Shown here piece by piece: positions 1 through 10,246 of a stretch of 64,000 nt of DNA. This stretch comes from Neobacillus soli NBRC 102451 (GTDB lineage: Bacteria; Bacillota; Bacilli; Bacillales; Cytobacillaceae): NCBI RefSeq assembly GCF_001591665.1, contig NZ_BCVI01000042.1:92148-156147 (forward strand), read 5' to 3'. Every line of letters starts with the position of its first letter. Position 1 is the stretch's first letter. A model generated the notes under the pieces. The model did not search any database. It was not told the origin of the DNA and worked only from the letters and a program-made list of their open reading frames with translations. A program made the translations under genes and the position numbers.

Positions 1-123
1 GAAAAACAATCACTTCTAAATGCCCTAGGTGTGACGAATGGAAATAAGCAGGAAGCTGCTAAGTTGCTGGAAATAGGAAAAACTAGTTTTTATGAGAAAT
101 GTAAATTGTATGATATTAAATAG
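1..123 (+). CDS. C-terminal end of a sigma-54-dependent (NtrC/Fis-type) activator, partial
   Basis: The window opens inside a gene; frame 1 is open to a TAG at 121-123 and encodes 40 residues. The tail contains NGNKQEAAKLLEIGKTSFYE, which reads as the Fis-type helix-turn-helix that ends NtrC-family enhancer-binding proteins (a helix with EAAKLL, then a recognition helix with an aromatic near the end). The AAA+ and sensor domains lie upstream of the window, so the target pathway cannot be told. A hairpin terminator follows about 20 bases later. The family call rests on the short HTH only. Confidence 0.6.
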   Translation, partial: EKQSLLNALGVTNGNKQEAAKLLEIGKTSFYEKCKLYDIK

Positions 124-142
124 CTTTGGCTTTTAGATCCAC

Positions 143-183
143 AAAAAGGTATATCTCCATACACTGAGATGTACCTTCTTTTA
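143..183 (+). terminator. Rho-independent terminator after the partial activator gene
   Basis: Inverted repeat AAAGGTATATCTC / GAGATGTACCTT with an 8-base loop (one G-U pair) followed by a T-rich stretch. It closes the transcription unit of the partial activator. Confidence 0.65.
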
Positions 184-212
184 AAATGTTGAGAGAACGA
201 CTCCTACCCTTG

Positions 213-244
213 TTCATATTCAATTCATATATTTTGTGTATAAT
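213..244 (+). promoter_or_regulatory. Promoter with direct-repeat box ahead of the OmpR-type regulator
   Basis: A perfect -10 TATAAT lies at 239-244 without a good -35. In the -35 zone the heptamer TTCATAT occurs twice, at 213-219 and 224-230, exactly 11 bases apart. That is the geometry of direct-repeat boxes bound by OmpR/PhoB-family regulators, so autoregulation by the downstream gene is a reasonable inference. Confidence 0.45.
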
Positions 245-276
245 CCTGTTTGTAGAATGGGAAGGAATGACGATAA

Positions 277-951
277 ATGGCGAAATTACTAATTGTCGAT
301 GACGATGCCAATATTCGCGAGTTGGTCCAGCTTTTTTTGAAAAAGGAAGGATTTGATTTGTATGAAGCTTCCGATGGGCTAAAGGCATTACAGTTAATGG
401 AAAAAGTAAAGATTGATTTAGCAATCATTGATATCATGATGCCAAACATGGATGGCTGGGAGTTATGCCGCGAGCTGCGGGAATTCAGCGATATCCCCCT
501 TTTAATGCTAACGGCTAAAGGTGAAACGGCCCAAAAGGTAAAGGGGTTTGAGCTTGGGGCGGACGATTATCTTGTTAAACCATTTGACCCGATTGAGTTA
601 GTTGCTCGGGTAAAGGCTTTATTAAAACGCTATAAAATAACCACTTCACAAACATTAAATATTGGGGAGTTTATGTTAAATCAGAAAGCACATGAAATCT
701 CTTTTGGAGATCGGGAATTGACAATTCCGTTAAAAGAATTTGAGCTGTTGTTTAAACTGGCAAGTTATCCTGGAAAAACGTTTTCAAGAGAAGTGCTTAT
801 TGAAGATATTTGGGGCTATGACTATGAAGGGGACGAACGAACCGTCGATGTTCATATCAAAAGATTAAGAGAGCGGTTTTCAGAAGTGGAGTTCCCGTTT
901 CGTATCCAAACAATATGGGGGTTAGGATATCGGCTTGAGGTAAAATCATGA
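277..951 (+). CDS. OmpR/PhoB-family response regulator
   Basis: A 224-residue DNA-binding response regulator. The receiver domain (about 1-118) has the acidic pair DDD near the start, phospho-acceptor Asp52 in IIDIMMPNMDGW, the Thr of MLTAKG and the Lys of LVKPFDP. The winged-helix effector domain (about 128-222) ends in the typical TIWGLGYRLE. It overlaps the histidine kinase gene by 4 bases (ATGA), so the pair is co-transcribed. The DIMMPNMDGW and ALLKRYKI segments remind me of HssR-type heme regulators, but the partner kinase is much shorter than HssS, so I leave the signal open. Start chosen at ATG with GGAAGG upstream. Confidence 0.9.
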   Translation: MAKLLIVDDDANIRELVQLFLKKEGFDLYEASDGLKALQLMEKVKIDLAIIDIMMPNMDGWELCRELREFSDIPLLMLTAKGETAQKVKGFELGADDYLVKPFDPIELVARVKALLKRYKITTSQTLNIGEFMLNQKAHEISFGDRELTIPLKEFELLFKLASYPGKTFSREVLIEDIWGYDYEGDERTVDVHIKRLRERFSEVEFPFRIQTIWGLGYRLEVKS

Positions 952-1982
952 AGGGCAGAAAAGGTTTCCGGCATATCTATGGTTTCTTCATCTTTTTAGT
1001 AATGATCACTGTGAGTTTTTCAGCGGCTTACTTTATTGTCTCCTATTGTTATCAATTATTTGGTATTGAAACCTTCAATTATAGTAGGCACCTGATAACG
1101 ACCATTCTTGGCTTTTTTATTTTTGGAGGTGCCGGGTATAGCCTTTCTAAAATCATCCGTTCCAAGCAGCGCCATCTTTTTCAAGAAATAATAGATGCCT
1201 TGAGGAGAATAGCTAGGGGAGATTTTAATATACAGCTTGAAACGCTGAGACGGGAGGATCCGTTTACCACGCTAATCGATCATATCAACCATATGGCAAA
1301 GCAATTAAAGCAAATGGAAGACATGCGCCAGGAGTTTATTTCTAATGTATCCCATGAAATTCAATCGCCGCTTACGTCAATCATGGGCTTTGCACGCGCC
1401 CTTCAATATGATCAGCTAACGCATGAGGAAAGGAGTCACTATCTCAGTATTATTGAAACGGAAAGCAAACGATTATCGAAATTAAGTGAAAATCTTCTAA
1501 AGTTAACCTCGCTGGAATCCGAGCACCATCCATTTGAACGAAAAAGCTACCGCTTAGACCAGCAAATAAGAAATATCATCTTGGCATGTGAACCCCATTG
1601 GATTGAAAAAGAAATGAATATGGATGTATTGCTAGACAAGGTCACCATCGTAGCGGATGAAGATTTAATGAGTCAGGTATGGACAAATCTTCTTCATAAT
1701 AGCATTAAATTCACCCCGATTCAGGGAAGGATTCGTATTAAGCTCGAGCAAGTTGACGGCAAAGCGATTGTGAAGGTTTCCGATACGGGGATTGGCATTT
1801 CCAAAAAGGACCAAGTCCATATCTTTGAGCGCTTCTATAAGGCAGATAAGGCAAGAGATCGATCAAGAGGCGGAAGCGGATTAGGACTCTCCATCGTGAA
1901 AAAAATCGTAGAAATGCATGAAGGGACCATCTTTGTTGAAAGTGAAGAGGAAAAGGGAACTGTTTTTACAGTAACACTTTAG
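948..1982 (+). CDS. Sensor histidine kinase, short extracytoplasmic loop
   Basis: A 344-residue membrane kinase that should phosphorylate the regulator encoded just before it. Two transmembrane segments (about 10-32 and 45-65) are separated by only a dozen residues, so there is no real extracellular sensor domain. A HAMP-like linker follows, then the dimerisation/phospho-acceptor motif VSHEIQSPLTS with His136. The catalytic ATPase domain has an N box (LLHNSIKFTP), G1 (DTGIGI) and G2 (GGSGLGLSIV). The short loop suggests sensing within the membrane or through a partner. A strong terminator lies 26 bases after the stop. The stimulus cannot be told from sequence. Confidence 0.9.
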   Translation: MKGRKGFRHIYGFFIFLVMITVSFSAAYFIVSYCYQLFGIETFNYSRHLITTILGFFIFGGAGYSLSKIIRSKQRHLFQEIIDALRRIARGDFNIQLETLRREDPFTTLIDHINHMAKQLKQMEDMRQEFISNVSHEIQSPLTSIMGFARALQYDQLTHEERSHYLSIIETESKRLSKLSENLLKLTSLESEHHPFERKSYRLDQQIRNIILACEPHWIEKEMNMDVLLDKVTIVADEDLMSQVWTNLLHNSIKFTPIQGRIRIKLEQVDGKAIVKVSDTGIGISKKDQVHIFERFYKADKARDRSRGGSGLGLSIVKKIVEMHEGTIFVESEEEKGTVFTVTL

Positions 1983-2070
1983 GTGTCAGGCACCAGCGAG
2001 AATTTTAGCCAAAAGAAAGGGCACCTTATCGATGAAAGGTGTCCTTTTCTTTTGGATGGTGTCAGGCACC
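1982..2070. repeat. Two GGTGTCAGGCACC repeats enclosing a terminator
   Basis: Exact copies of GGTGTCAGGCACC at 1982-1994 and 2058-2070 flank a 19-base inverted repeat. The same 13-mer recurs in intergenic DNA across the whole window (see the findings). Confidence 0.9.
2009..2055 (+). terminator. Strong bidirectional terminator
   Basis: CCAAAAGAAAGGGCACCTT (2009-2027) pairs with AAGGTGTCCTTTTCTTTTGG (2036-2055). A/T-rich arms make it usable from both sides, serving the kinase operon on the plus strand and the convergent yeiH-like gene on the minus strand. Confidence 0.85.
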
Positions 2071-2096
2071 AGTGTATTAAACTAGCAAACTCCTAT

Positions 2097-3158
2097 TTAG
2101 GCAATAAAATAGGTGAGAACGGAAAGGATCACTGATATAATACACATCGCAATTAGCGGCCGAAGTGCCTTTGTCCGGAGATCCCGCAGGCTTACGTTCA
2201 ATCCGAGGCCGACCATTGCTGCAGTTAGGATAAAAGTTGTAGCTGTTGAAATACTGTCTAATGCCCCTGTTGAAATCGGAATCGATTTGCCAAGCACATA
2301 GCTTCCAAACAAACTCATCAGAATAAAACCGATAAGGAACCAAGGAAATTCAATTTTTGTTTCACCTGTTTCTTCGGTATTTTTCCGTTTCATCCAATAC
2401 ATCAGGATAAAGCATAATGGAACAAGCAGCAGGACGCGGCCTAATTTTGCCAGGAGGGCAATCGCCAACCCATCCGGACCTGCCGGAGCACCCGCTAAGG
2501 CGACATGGGCAATTTCGTGAAGGCTAGTCCCGCTCCATATTCCGTAATCGATGGCCGACAACGGAAGAATTGGCCTTAGGATTGTATACGTAATTGAAAA
2601 AATCGTCCCCACAAGGGCAATGATTCCCACTCCAATCGCAGTATCCTCATCTTTTGCTTTCACAATCGGTGAAACAGCAGCAATCGCGGCCGCACCGCAT
2701 ACACCTGTACCAACACCAAGTAGTAGGACTAAAGAAGACTCCGCTTTTAATAGTTTGCCGAGCCATACGGTGGTTACTATCGCAAAGGCAATAACAAAGA
2801 GATCACGTGCAAGCAGTCCCAGTCCTTGGTGGAGAACGACATCAATGTTGAGCTTTAACCCATATAAAATAATTGCGAACCGTAAAAAACGCTTGGAAGA
2901 AAATTGAATCCCCGCTCGTATTTGTTCGGGGTATCCGAAGAATTGCCGGTAAAAGACGGCAATCACAATGGCACAGGCAAGCGGTCCAACATGATCAAAA
3001 CCTGGTATTTTGGATAACGCATAACCCAATGCCGCAATAATGACAGTAAAGGCGATGCCTGCCAGCCATAAACCCGGAGAAGGTTTGGGCGCAGGCTTTG
3101 GTTGCTGCAGGTCGGCTTCATTACGTAAAGATAACGTTCTTGCACTTTGGCTCCCCAT
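2097..3158 (-). CDS. YeiH/UPF0324-family membrane protein (putative sulfate exporter family)
   Basis: A roughly 353-residue polytopic inner-membrane protein of the YeiH (UPF0324) family, whose members are annotated as putative sulfate exporters; the transported substrate is not firmly established. About ten hydrophobic helices and the conserved stretches GVGTGVCGAAAIAA and YGIWSGTSLHEIAHV are visible. Start chosen at the ATG at 3158, because GAGGTGATC sits just upstream; an in-frame GTG three codons earlier overlaps that site. It is transcribed away from a LysR-type regulator 184 bases off, the arrangement known for YeiH with YeiE in enterobacteria, so the regulator probably controls it. Confidence 0.85.
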   Translation of the reverse strand: MGSQSARTLSLRNEADLQQPKPAPKPSPGLWLAGIAFTVIIAALGYALSKIPGFDHVGPLACAIVIAVFYRQFFGYPEQIRAGIQFSSKRFLRFAIILYGLKLNIDVVLHQGLGLLARDLFVIAFAIVTTVWLGKLLKAESSLVLLLGVGTGVCGAAAIAAVSPIVKAKDEDTAIGVGIIALVGTIFSITYTILRPILPLSAIDYGIWSGTSLHEIAHVALAGAPAGPDGLAIALLAKLGRVLLLVPLCFILMYWMKRKNTEETGETKIEFPWFLIGFILMSLFGSYVLGKSIPISTGALDSISTATTFILTAAMVGLGLNVSLRDLRTKALRPLIAMCIISVILSVLTYFIA

Positions 3159-3342
3159 TAAGATCACCTCGTATATTTTTTTCTATAATCAGCATACACC
3201 TGTTTTATGTATAAGGAAAATAATGATATATAATATAGATGATAAGTAAAGTTGAATACATGATACTATTTTTAAAAGAAAGGCTGTAAAGGTCATTGGT
3301 GTTTTGTAACTATGTTGATGGAGCGGAAGGGGAATTTTAAAT

Positions 3343-4248
3343 ATGGACCAATATTTGGGGGTATTTATAAAAGTTGTTGAAAAAGAGAACTTTTCGAAAG
3401 CGGCAGAAGAGCTTCACATGACCCAGCCGGCAGTCAGCCAATATATTCGGGCATTAGAGGAATCCGTTGGAACAAGATTGTTGGAACGAAATAATAAGTA
3501 TGTTCGGTTAAATAAGGCGGGTGAGATTGTCTACCATCATGCGAAAGAAATATTGGCACTCTATACCAAGATGCAGTATTTAGTCGATGATTTAACCAAT
3601 AACACGAGCGGACCGATCGCCATTGGTGCGAGCTACACATTTGGCGAATATATACTACCGCATATTGTTGCTAGGCTTCAGGAGCAATATCCACTCATCA
3701 GCCCATCCATCAAGATTTATAATACAAAGGAAATCATTGAACTGGTGAATACCCATCAATTAGATATCGGAATTATTGAAGGCTTTCTGAAGGATGATAG
3801 TCAAAATTCAGAGGTGGTTTCTGAAGATAAAATGGTCATCGTGGCTTCATCGCGTCATCACTATTTAAAAAGGCAAGGCGAGATCAGCCTTGCAGAATTA
3901 GCGGAGGAAACATGGATTCTAAGGGAAGAGGGCTCAGGTACGAGGGAGGCTGCCGAAAATCTATTTCGAATGAATCGGTTTACACCGAAAAGGATCATGG
4001 AATTTGGGAGCACGCAGTTGATAAAGGAGTCGGTGGAGGCAGGGCTTGGAATTTCGCTGTTATCCCGCTGGGCTATTGTAAAAGAACTGACCCATGGCTA
4101 CGTAGGGATCATTCAAGTGAAGGGACTGCCTTTTAAACGGAACTTTTCCATCCTGACCCATTCAGCCTTCCAAACCAAAGCATTAAAAACATTCATCGAA
4201 ACACTGCGAGAACACCTAGCCAAAGCTGAACAAGAAAAACTATTCTAA
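3343..4248 (+). CDS. LysR-family transcriptional regulator (YeiE/CysL-like)
   Basis: A 301-residue LysR-type regulator. The N-terminal winged HTH (1-60) carries the typical NFSKAAEELHMTQPAVSQYI. The C-terminal effector-binding domain (about 90-290) has the periplasmic-binding fold. It resembles the CysL/YeiE group, which responds to sulfur or related metabolites in other bacteria. It is divergent from the yeiH-like gene, and the shared AT-rich 184-base spacer should hold both promoters and the operator. I see several T-N11-A-like patterns there but cannot single one out. AAGGGG lies 10 bases before the ATG. Confidence 0.85.
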   Translation: MDQYLGVFIKVVEKENFSKAAEELHMTQPAVSQYIRALEESVGTRLLERNNKYVRLNKAGEIVYHHAKEILALYTKMQYLVDDLTNNTSGPIAIGASYTFGEYILPHIVARLQEQYPLISPSIKIYNTKEIIELVNTHQLDIGIIEGFLKDDSQNSEVVSEDKMVIVASSRHHYLKRQGEISLAELAEETWILREEGSGTREAAENLFRMNRFTPKRIMEFGSTQLIKESVEAGLGISLLSRWAIVKELTHGYVGIIQVKGLPFKRNFSILTHSAFQTKALKTFIETLREHLAKAEQEKLF

Positions 4249-4255
4249 TGAACCG

Positions 4256-4343
4256 GGTGTCCGCCCCTGGTGGACAAGTGTACACGAGTGGTGCCTGACA
4301 CCATTACTGTACCACCATTACTGTACCACCATTACTGACACCA
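4256..4343. repeat. Composite GGTGTC element followed by a 14-bp tandem repeat
   Basis: A degenerate left arm GGTGTCCGCCCC, an inner segment GGTGGACAAGTGTACACGAG, and an exact right core GGTGCCTGACACC at 4290-4302. Directly after it the 14-mer CCATTACTGTACCA is repeated at 4301-4314 and 4315-4328, with a third, altered unit to 4343. The repeat reuses the last bases of the core, which suggests slippage of its right edge. Confidence 0.75.
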
Positions 4344-4448
4344 TTATTTTTATTCCCACTGTGCCTATTGGCGTAAGGTGAGTCATATGATTAGAAGAAC
4401 GATTTATGCTTGTTTTGTTATCCAAGAATTGAGGAGAGGTGAGGTTCT

Positions 4449-6641
4449 ATGCCGATTGATTGGAATGAGGAGGACCGGGTGTTTCATTTACACAATAGCA
4501 AGATTAGTTATTTGCTTCAGATTGTCCATGGGAAGTATCCTGCTCATTTGTATTGGGGCAAACGGGTGATGACGCTGCAGCCAGGTTCGATTCTCTCCTT
4601 TAAGGGCAGGGCGTTTTCACCGACAACGGAACCAAACGATAAAAACTTTTCACTTGATACGCTGCCGCAGGAGTATCCCGCGTTTGGAAACGGGGATTTC
4701 AGGACGCCAGCTTATCAGATCCGTGCTCCCGATGGGTCAACCATTACGGAATTTGTTTATGATTCCCATGAAATATTTCAAGGCAAACGCCCTCTCGAAG
4801 GATTGCCTTCAGCCTATGTCGAAGATGATACTGAGGCAGACAGCTTGGTGATAACAATGGTAGACTCCATGCTGGGGGTTGGGATGAATCTACACTATAC
4901 AATCTACCGTGAACTTGATGTGATTACCAGATCCGTTTCCTTTGAGCACCTTGGCTGCCAGGCTGTTGAAATATATAAGTGTATGAGTATGTCGGTCGAC
5001 TTTCATCAGTCAGATTGGGATTGGCTTCATCTTCATGGAACCTGGGGGCGCGAGCGTCACATCGAAAGACAGCCGCTACACCACGGAATTCAAACAATTT
5101 CATCAGCCCGTGGCTCAAGCAGTCATCAGCATAACCCTTTTATTGCGCTGCTTTCAAAAGATGCCAACGAAGAGTATGGCGGTGTTTTCGGTTGTACCCT
5201 AATGTACAGTGGGAATTTTCAAGCTTCGATTGAGGTAGACCCCTTTCAAACTTCTAGACTTAGCGTCGGCATAAACCCGTTTGATTTTACATGGCTGCTG
5301 AAGCCGGGGGAAACGTTTCAAACTCCTGAGGCTTTAATGGTTTATTCCGCCGATGGACTTGGCGGAATGTCGAGAACCTATCATAAATTGCTTCGCACGA
5401 GAGTGTGCCGTGGTGTATATCGGGACAAAACGCGGCCGATTCTCATCAATAACTGGGAAGCTACCTATTTTAATTTTAATGAAAAAAAACTTAAAAGTAT
5501 TGCTGATGCTGGGAAAGAACTGGGGGTTGAGCTGTTTGTTTTAGATGATGGCTGGTTTGGGCAGCGTGATAATGACAAAAGCTCGTTGGGTGATTGGTAT
5601 GAGAATAAGAAAAAATTACCGAATGGTTTAAAGGGGTTGGCTGATTATCTCCACACAAAGGGGATGCAATTTGGTTTATGGGTTGAGCCGGAAATGGTTT
5701 CACCTGACAGCGATTTGTATCGGAGGCATCCTGATTGGTGTCTTCATGTGCCAGGGCGGAATCGGACACTGTCTAGAAATCAATTAGTCTTGGATTTAAG
5801 CCGAGATGAAGTATGTGATTATTTAATCGAAACACTGACCCGCGTTTTTCGCAGTGCTCCAATCTCCTATGTAAAGTGGGATATGAACCGGAATATGACC
5901 GAAGTTGGTTCAGCGGCACTTCCTCCAGAAAGGCAAAAGGAAACGGCCCACCGCTATATGCTTGGTTTGTATCGAATTCTGGAAAAATTAACGGCCCGCT
6001 TTCCGGGGATTTTATTTGAAAGCTGCTCTGGCGGAGGCGGCCGCTTTGACCCAGGCATGCTTTATTACATGCCGCAAACATGGACAAGTGATGATACGGA
6101 TGCGGTCGAACGATTGAAGATTCAATACGGAACAAGCATTGTCTATCCAGCCATTACGATGGGGGCCAATGTATCCGATGTGCCGAATCATCAGGTAGGA
6201 AGAACAACACCGCTTTTAATGAGATGCCATGTGGCAATGGCTGCCAATTTGGGATTTGAATTAAATATCGACAAACTTAGCAGTGATGATAAGAAAGTCA
6301 TCATGACGGAAATTAACGAATATCATCAGATTAAGGACCTCGTCGGTTTTGGTGACCAATTCAGGCTGTTAAGTCCCTTTGATGGAATGGATACAGCGTG
6401 GATGTATGTTGCACCTAATCAGGAACATGCGGTTGTTTTTTACTATAAAATACTGGCGACACCGAATCCTCCTTTTTTTCGGTTAAAATTGCGAGGGTTA
6501 AATCCGCTGGAGAAATACAAAGTGAACAAGGGTAAAAAGAGGTATTTCGGTGATGAGCTGATGCAAATGGGGTTAACACTGCCGTTAATTAAAAAGGACT
6601 ATACCTCTGCTATTTTTCAGATTGAAGCAGTCAAAAAGTAA
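4449..6641 (+). CDS. Alpha-galactosidase, glycoside hydrolase family 36
   Basis: A 730-residue retaining exo-alpha-galactosidase acting on terminal alpha-1,6-galactose, as in melibiose or raffinose-type sugars. The catalytic nucleophile is Asp478 in KWDMNRNM and the acid/base is Asp548 in TSDDTDA; these numbers coincide with those I recall for the Geobacillus GH36 enzymes. An N-terminal beta-sandwich (about 1-330), the (beta/alpha)8 barrel with LFVLDDGWFG, and a C-terminal beta-domain fill the usual length. There is no signal peptide, so it is cytosolic and needs imported substrate; no importer lies beside it. It is followed 50 bases later by glpK on the same strand. GAGGAGAGGTGAGG precedes the ATG. 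Confidence 0.93.
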   Translation: MPIDWNEEDRVFHLHNSKISYLLQIVHGKYPAHLYWGKRVMTLQPGSILSFKGRAFSPTTEPNDKNFSLDTLPQEYPAFGNGDFRTPAYQIRAPDGSTITEFVYDSHEIFQGKRPLEGLPSAYVEDDTEADSLVITMVDSMLGVGMNLHYTIYRELDVITRSVSFEHLGCQAVEIYKCMSMSVDFHQSDWDWLHLHGTWGRERHIERQPLHHGIQTISSARGSSSHQHNPFIALLSKDANEEYGGVFGCTLMYSGNFQASIEVDPFQTSRLSVGINPFDFTWLLKPGETFQTPEALMVYSADGLGGMSRTYHKLLRTRVCRGVYRDKTRPILINNWEATYFNFNEKKLKSIADAGKELGVELFVLDDGWFGQRDNDKSSLGDWYENKKKLPNGLKGLADYLHTKGMQFGLWVEPEMVSPDSDLYRRHPDWCLHVPGRNRTLSRNQLVLDLSRDEVCDYLIETLTRVFRSAPISYVKWDMNRNMTEVGSAALPPERQKETAHRYMLGLYRILEKLTARFPGILFESCSGGGGRFDPGMLYYMPQTWTSDDTDAVERLKIQYGTSIVYPAITMGANVSDVPNHQVGRTTPLLMRCHVAMAANLGFELNIDKLSSDDKKVIMTEINEYHQIKDLVGFGDQFRLLSPFDGMDTAWMYVAPNQEHAVVFYYKILATPNPPFFRLKLRGLNPLEKYKVNKGKKRYFGDELMQMGLTLPLIKKDYTSAIFQIEAVKK

Positions 6642-6652
6642 CTTAATAATAA

Positions 6653-8182
<1,530 letters not shown>

Positions 8183-8313
8183 CGTTTATTCATGATACAC
8201 TACATTTAAGTTAATAATTGACAGGTGAAACCAGTGAGGCTAAACAAAGCGATGGATTTATTATCATTGTATTTGTGTGGTCTCTTTTTTTATCCTATTT
8301 GGAGGTATTCATA

Positions 8314-9987
8314 GTGGAAATTTATAAATTTTCAAGTTCAAATAGAGAAACGTTTCTACAGGAAATGGCTTCAGCACAATTGGATGTGCTTGTCATCGGC
8401 GGCGGAATAACAGGCGCTGGGATTGCGTTAGATGCTGTAACAAGGGGTTTGAAAACGGCCTTAGTCGAAATGCAGGATTTTGCTGCCGGTACATCAAGCC
8501 GGTCGACGAAACTGGTTCACGGCGGCCTTAGGTATTTAAAACAATTCAAGGTGAAAATGGTTGCAGAAGTAGGGAAGGAAAGGAAGATTGTCTATGAAAA
8601 TGGTCCCCATGTAACCAGCCCAGAATGGATGCTCCTGCCTATGCATAAAGGCGGAACGTTTGGAAAGTTCGGCACTTCTATCGGCCTGCGCATCTATGAC
8701 TTTTTAGCGGGTGTAAAAAAAGCGGAAAGAAGAACGATGCTCTCACCGGATGAAACCCTTCAGAAAGAGCCGCTCATTAAAAAGGATGGATTAACAGGCG
8801 GCGGGTATTACGTAGAATATCGCACCGATGATGCCAGGTTAACAATCGAAGTAATAAAGGAGGCAGTTGCACATGGTGTCAAAGCGGTAAACTATACGAA
8901 AGTGATTGATCTTCTTTATCGAGACGGAAAAGTGATTGGTGCAAAAGTTGAGGATTTATTAAATGGTACGATTACTGATATTTACGCGAAAAAAGTCATT
9001 AATGCGACGGGCCCTTGGGTGGATTCGCTCCGTGGCAAAGATCATTCGTTGTCAGGGAAAAAACTTCGGCTCACAAAAGGGGTCCATTTGGTAATAAATC
9101 AATCGAGATTTTCTCTAAGGCAGGCGGTGTACTTTGATACACCGGATGGCCGTATGGTATTTGCGATTCCAAGAGATGGGAAAACCTATGTGGGAACAAC
9201 AGACACGTATTATGGCAACAATCCAATTCATCCGAAAATGACAGTGGAAGACCGGGCTTATATTATTCAAGCGATTAATTATATGTTTCCGAGGGCCTCT
9301 ATTAAGGTAGAAGATGTTGAATCAAGCTGGGCAGGGGTAAGACCGCTTATTTATGAAGAAGGCAAGGATCCTTCTGAAATTTCCCGAAAGGATGAAATCT
9401 GGGCATCCGATTCTGGGCTGATTACGATTGCAGGCGGGAAGCTGACCGGGTATAGAAAAATGGCAGAAACTGTGGTCGACTTAGTTGTGAATCTCCTTCG
9501 GAACGAAAAGGCCCGCAATTTTCAAGCTTGTCAAACGAAGCATTTACCTATTTCGGGAGGACATTTTCATGGATCCGCCAATTTTGTTTCATACATTGAG
9601 GAAAAGGAAAAAGAGGGCGAGTTATGTGGATTAACGCTGGGGCAATACCAAAGGCTAGTACATCGCTATGGTTCCAATATTGAACGTATTTTTGAAATTG
9701 CCAAGACGTTTGACAGAAGTAACAAATACGGCTTGCCGCTTGAGGTGTATGTTCAAATTATTTATGGATTAGAGGAAGAAATGATTGTAAAACCAGTGGA
9801 CTTTTTTATCCGCCGAACCGGGGCGTTATTTTTCAATATTCACTGGGTTCATGAGTGGAAACAGGCCGTCATGGAGTTGATGGAAGATGTTCTTGGATGG
9901 ACATCGGAAGAGAAGCGCATCTATCAGGAAGAATTAGAAAGAGAGCTTAGGGATGCTGTTCATCCGAATGGAACGATATCGGAGTAA
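8314..9987 (+). CDS. glpD: Aerobic glycerol-3-phosphate dehydrogenase
   Basis: Membrane-associated FAD enzyme oxidising glycerol 3-phosphate to dihydroxyacetone phosphate and feeding electrons to quinone. About 557 residues, close to Bacillus GlpD. The N-terminal dinucleotide fold is DVLVIGGGITGAGIALD; the FAD-dependent oxidoreductase signature GTSSRSTKLVHGGLRYL and the C-terminal DAO domain are present. I place the start at GTG 8314, because GGAGG lies at 8301-8305 and the encoded N-terminus then matches the family. An open frame back to a TTG at 8218 would add 32 hydrophobic residues not normally present. A hairpin terminator follows. Confidence 0.95.
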   Translation: MEIYKFSSSNRETFLQEMASAQLDVLVIGGGITGAGIALDAVTRGLKTALVEMQDFAAGTSSRSTKLVHGGLRYLKQFKVKMVAEVGKERKIVYENGPHVTSPEWMLLPMHKGGTFGKFGTSIGLRIYDFLAGVKKAERRTMLSPDETLQKEPLIKKDGLTGGGYYVEYRTDDARLTIEVIKEAVAHGVKAVNYTKVIDLLYRDGKVIGAKVEDLLNGTITDIYAKKVINATGPWVDSLRGKDHSLSGKKLRLTKGVHLVINQSRFSLRQAVYFDTPDGRMVFAIPRDGKTYVGTTDTYYGNNPIHPKMTVEDRAYIIQAINYMFPRASIKVEDVESSWAGVRPLIYEEGKDPSEISRKDEIWASDSGLITIAGGKLTGYRKMAETVVDLVVNLLRNEKARNFQACQTKHLPISGGHFHGSANFVSYIEEKEKEGELCGLTLGQYQRLVHRYGSNIERIFEIAKTFDRSNKYGLPLEVYVQIIYGLEEEMIVKPVDFFIRRTGALFFNIHWVHEWKQAVMELMEDVLGWTSEEKRIYQEELERELRDAVHPNGTISE

Positions 9988-10021
9988 TTAAGCAATCCAG
10001 GTCATAAAATATTTTAATTTC

Positions 10022-10050
10022 AAAACCTCCTGAAAATCAGGGGGTTTTTT
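10022..10050 (+). terminator. Terminator of the glpK-glpD unit
   Basis: AAACCTCCTGA and TCAGGGGGTTT form a stem with a 3-base loop (one T-G pair), followed by six T residues. Confidence 0.85.
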
Positions 10051-10133
10051 GAATACTGTTTTTTCTATTACGAAGGCTAAATATGTATACTGGACAAGAT
10101 ATATGAAGTTCTCGCCTGGCATATGTATAAAAT

Positions 10134-10147
10134 ATCAAACGTTTGAT
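10134..10147. promoter_or_regulatory. Perfect 14-bp palindrome ATCAAACGTTTGAT
   Basis: Perfect dyad upstream of the tcyP promoter. The same sequence, extended to 16 bp, occurs twice more in front of the desaturase gene (48990-49005 and 49070-49085). The form is that of an operator for a dimeric HTH regulator such as a TetR protein; the regulator is unknown. Confidence 0.5.
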
Positions 10148-10178
10148 TGATTGAGGATGTTGAAAATTCAGAATAATT

Positions 10179-10218
10179 ATAAATCCGACTTGACTCATAG
10201 GAATATGTGTATTAAAAT
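10179..10218 (+). promoter_or_regulatory. tcyP promoter with possible CymR site
   Basis: -35 TTGACT (10190-10195), 17-base spacer, -10 TAAAAT (10213-10218). The overlapping stretch TAAATCCGACTTGACTCATAGGAAT carries the ATAGGAAT half that I associate with CymR operators of cysteine/cystine genes; tcyP is a known CymR target in B. subtilis. The promoter is seen directly. The CymR reading is inference. Confidence 0.55.
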
Positions 10219-10246
10219 TTCATTAAATTAACTAGGGAGGAAAACA

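Noticed and set aside
2551..2907. 118-codon open frame opposite the yeiH-like gene
   Set aside because: It is an antisense shadow of a well-supported membrane protein gene, with no RBS.
8218..8246. Promoter TTGACA-17-TAAACA before glpD
   Set aside because: The -35 is perfect but the -10 matches only three positions, and glpK-glpD are plausibly co-transcribed. Not strong enough to list.
8218..8313. N-terminal extension of glpD from TTG 8218
   Set aside because: The extra 32 residues are hydrophobic and absent from GlpD proteins, the TTG looks more like part of a TTGACA -35 box, and GGAGG at 8301 fits the GTG at 8314.
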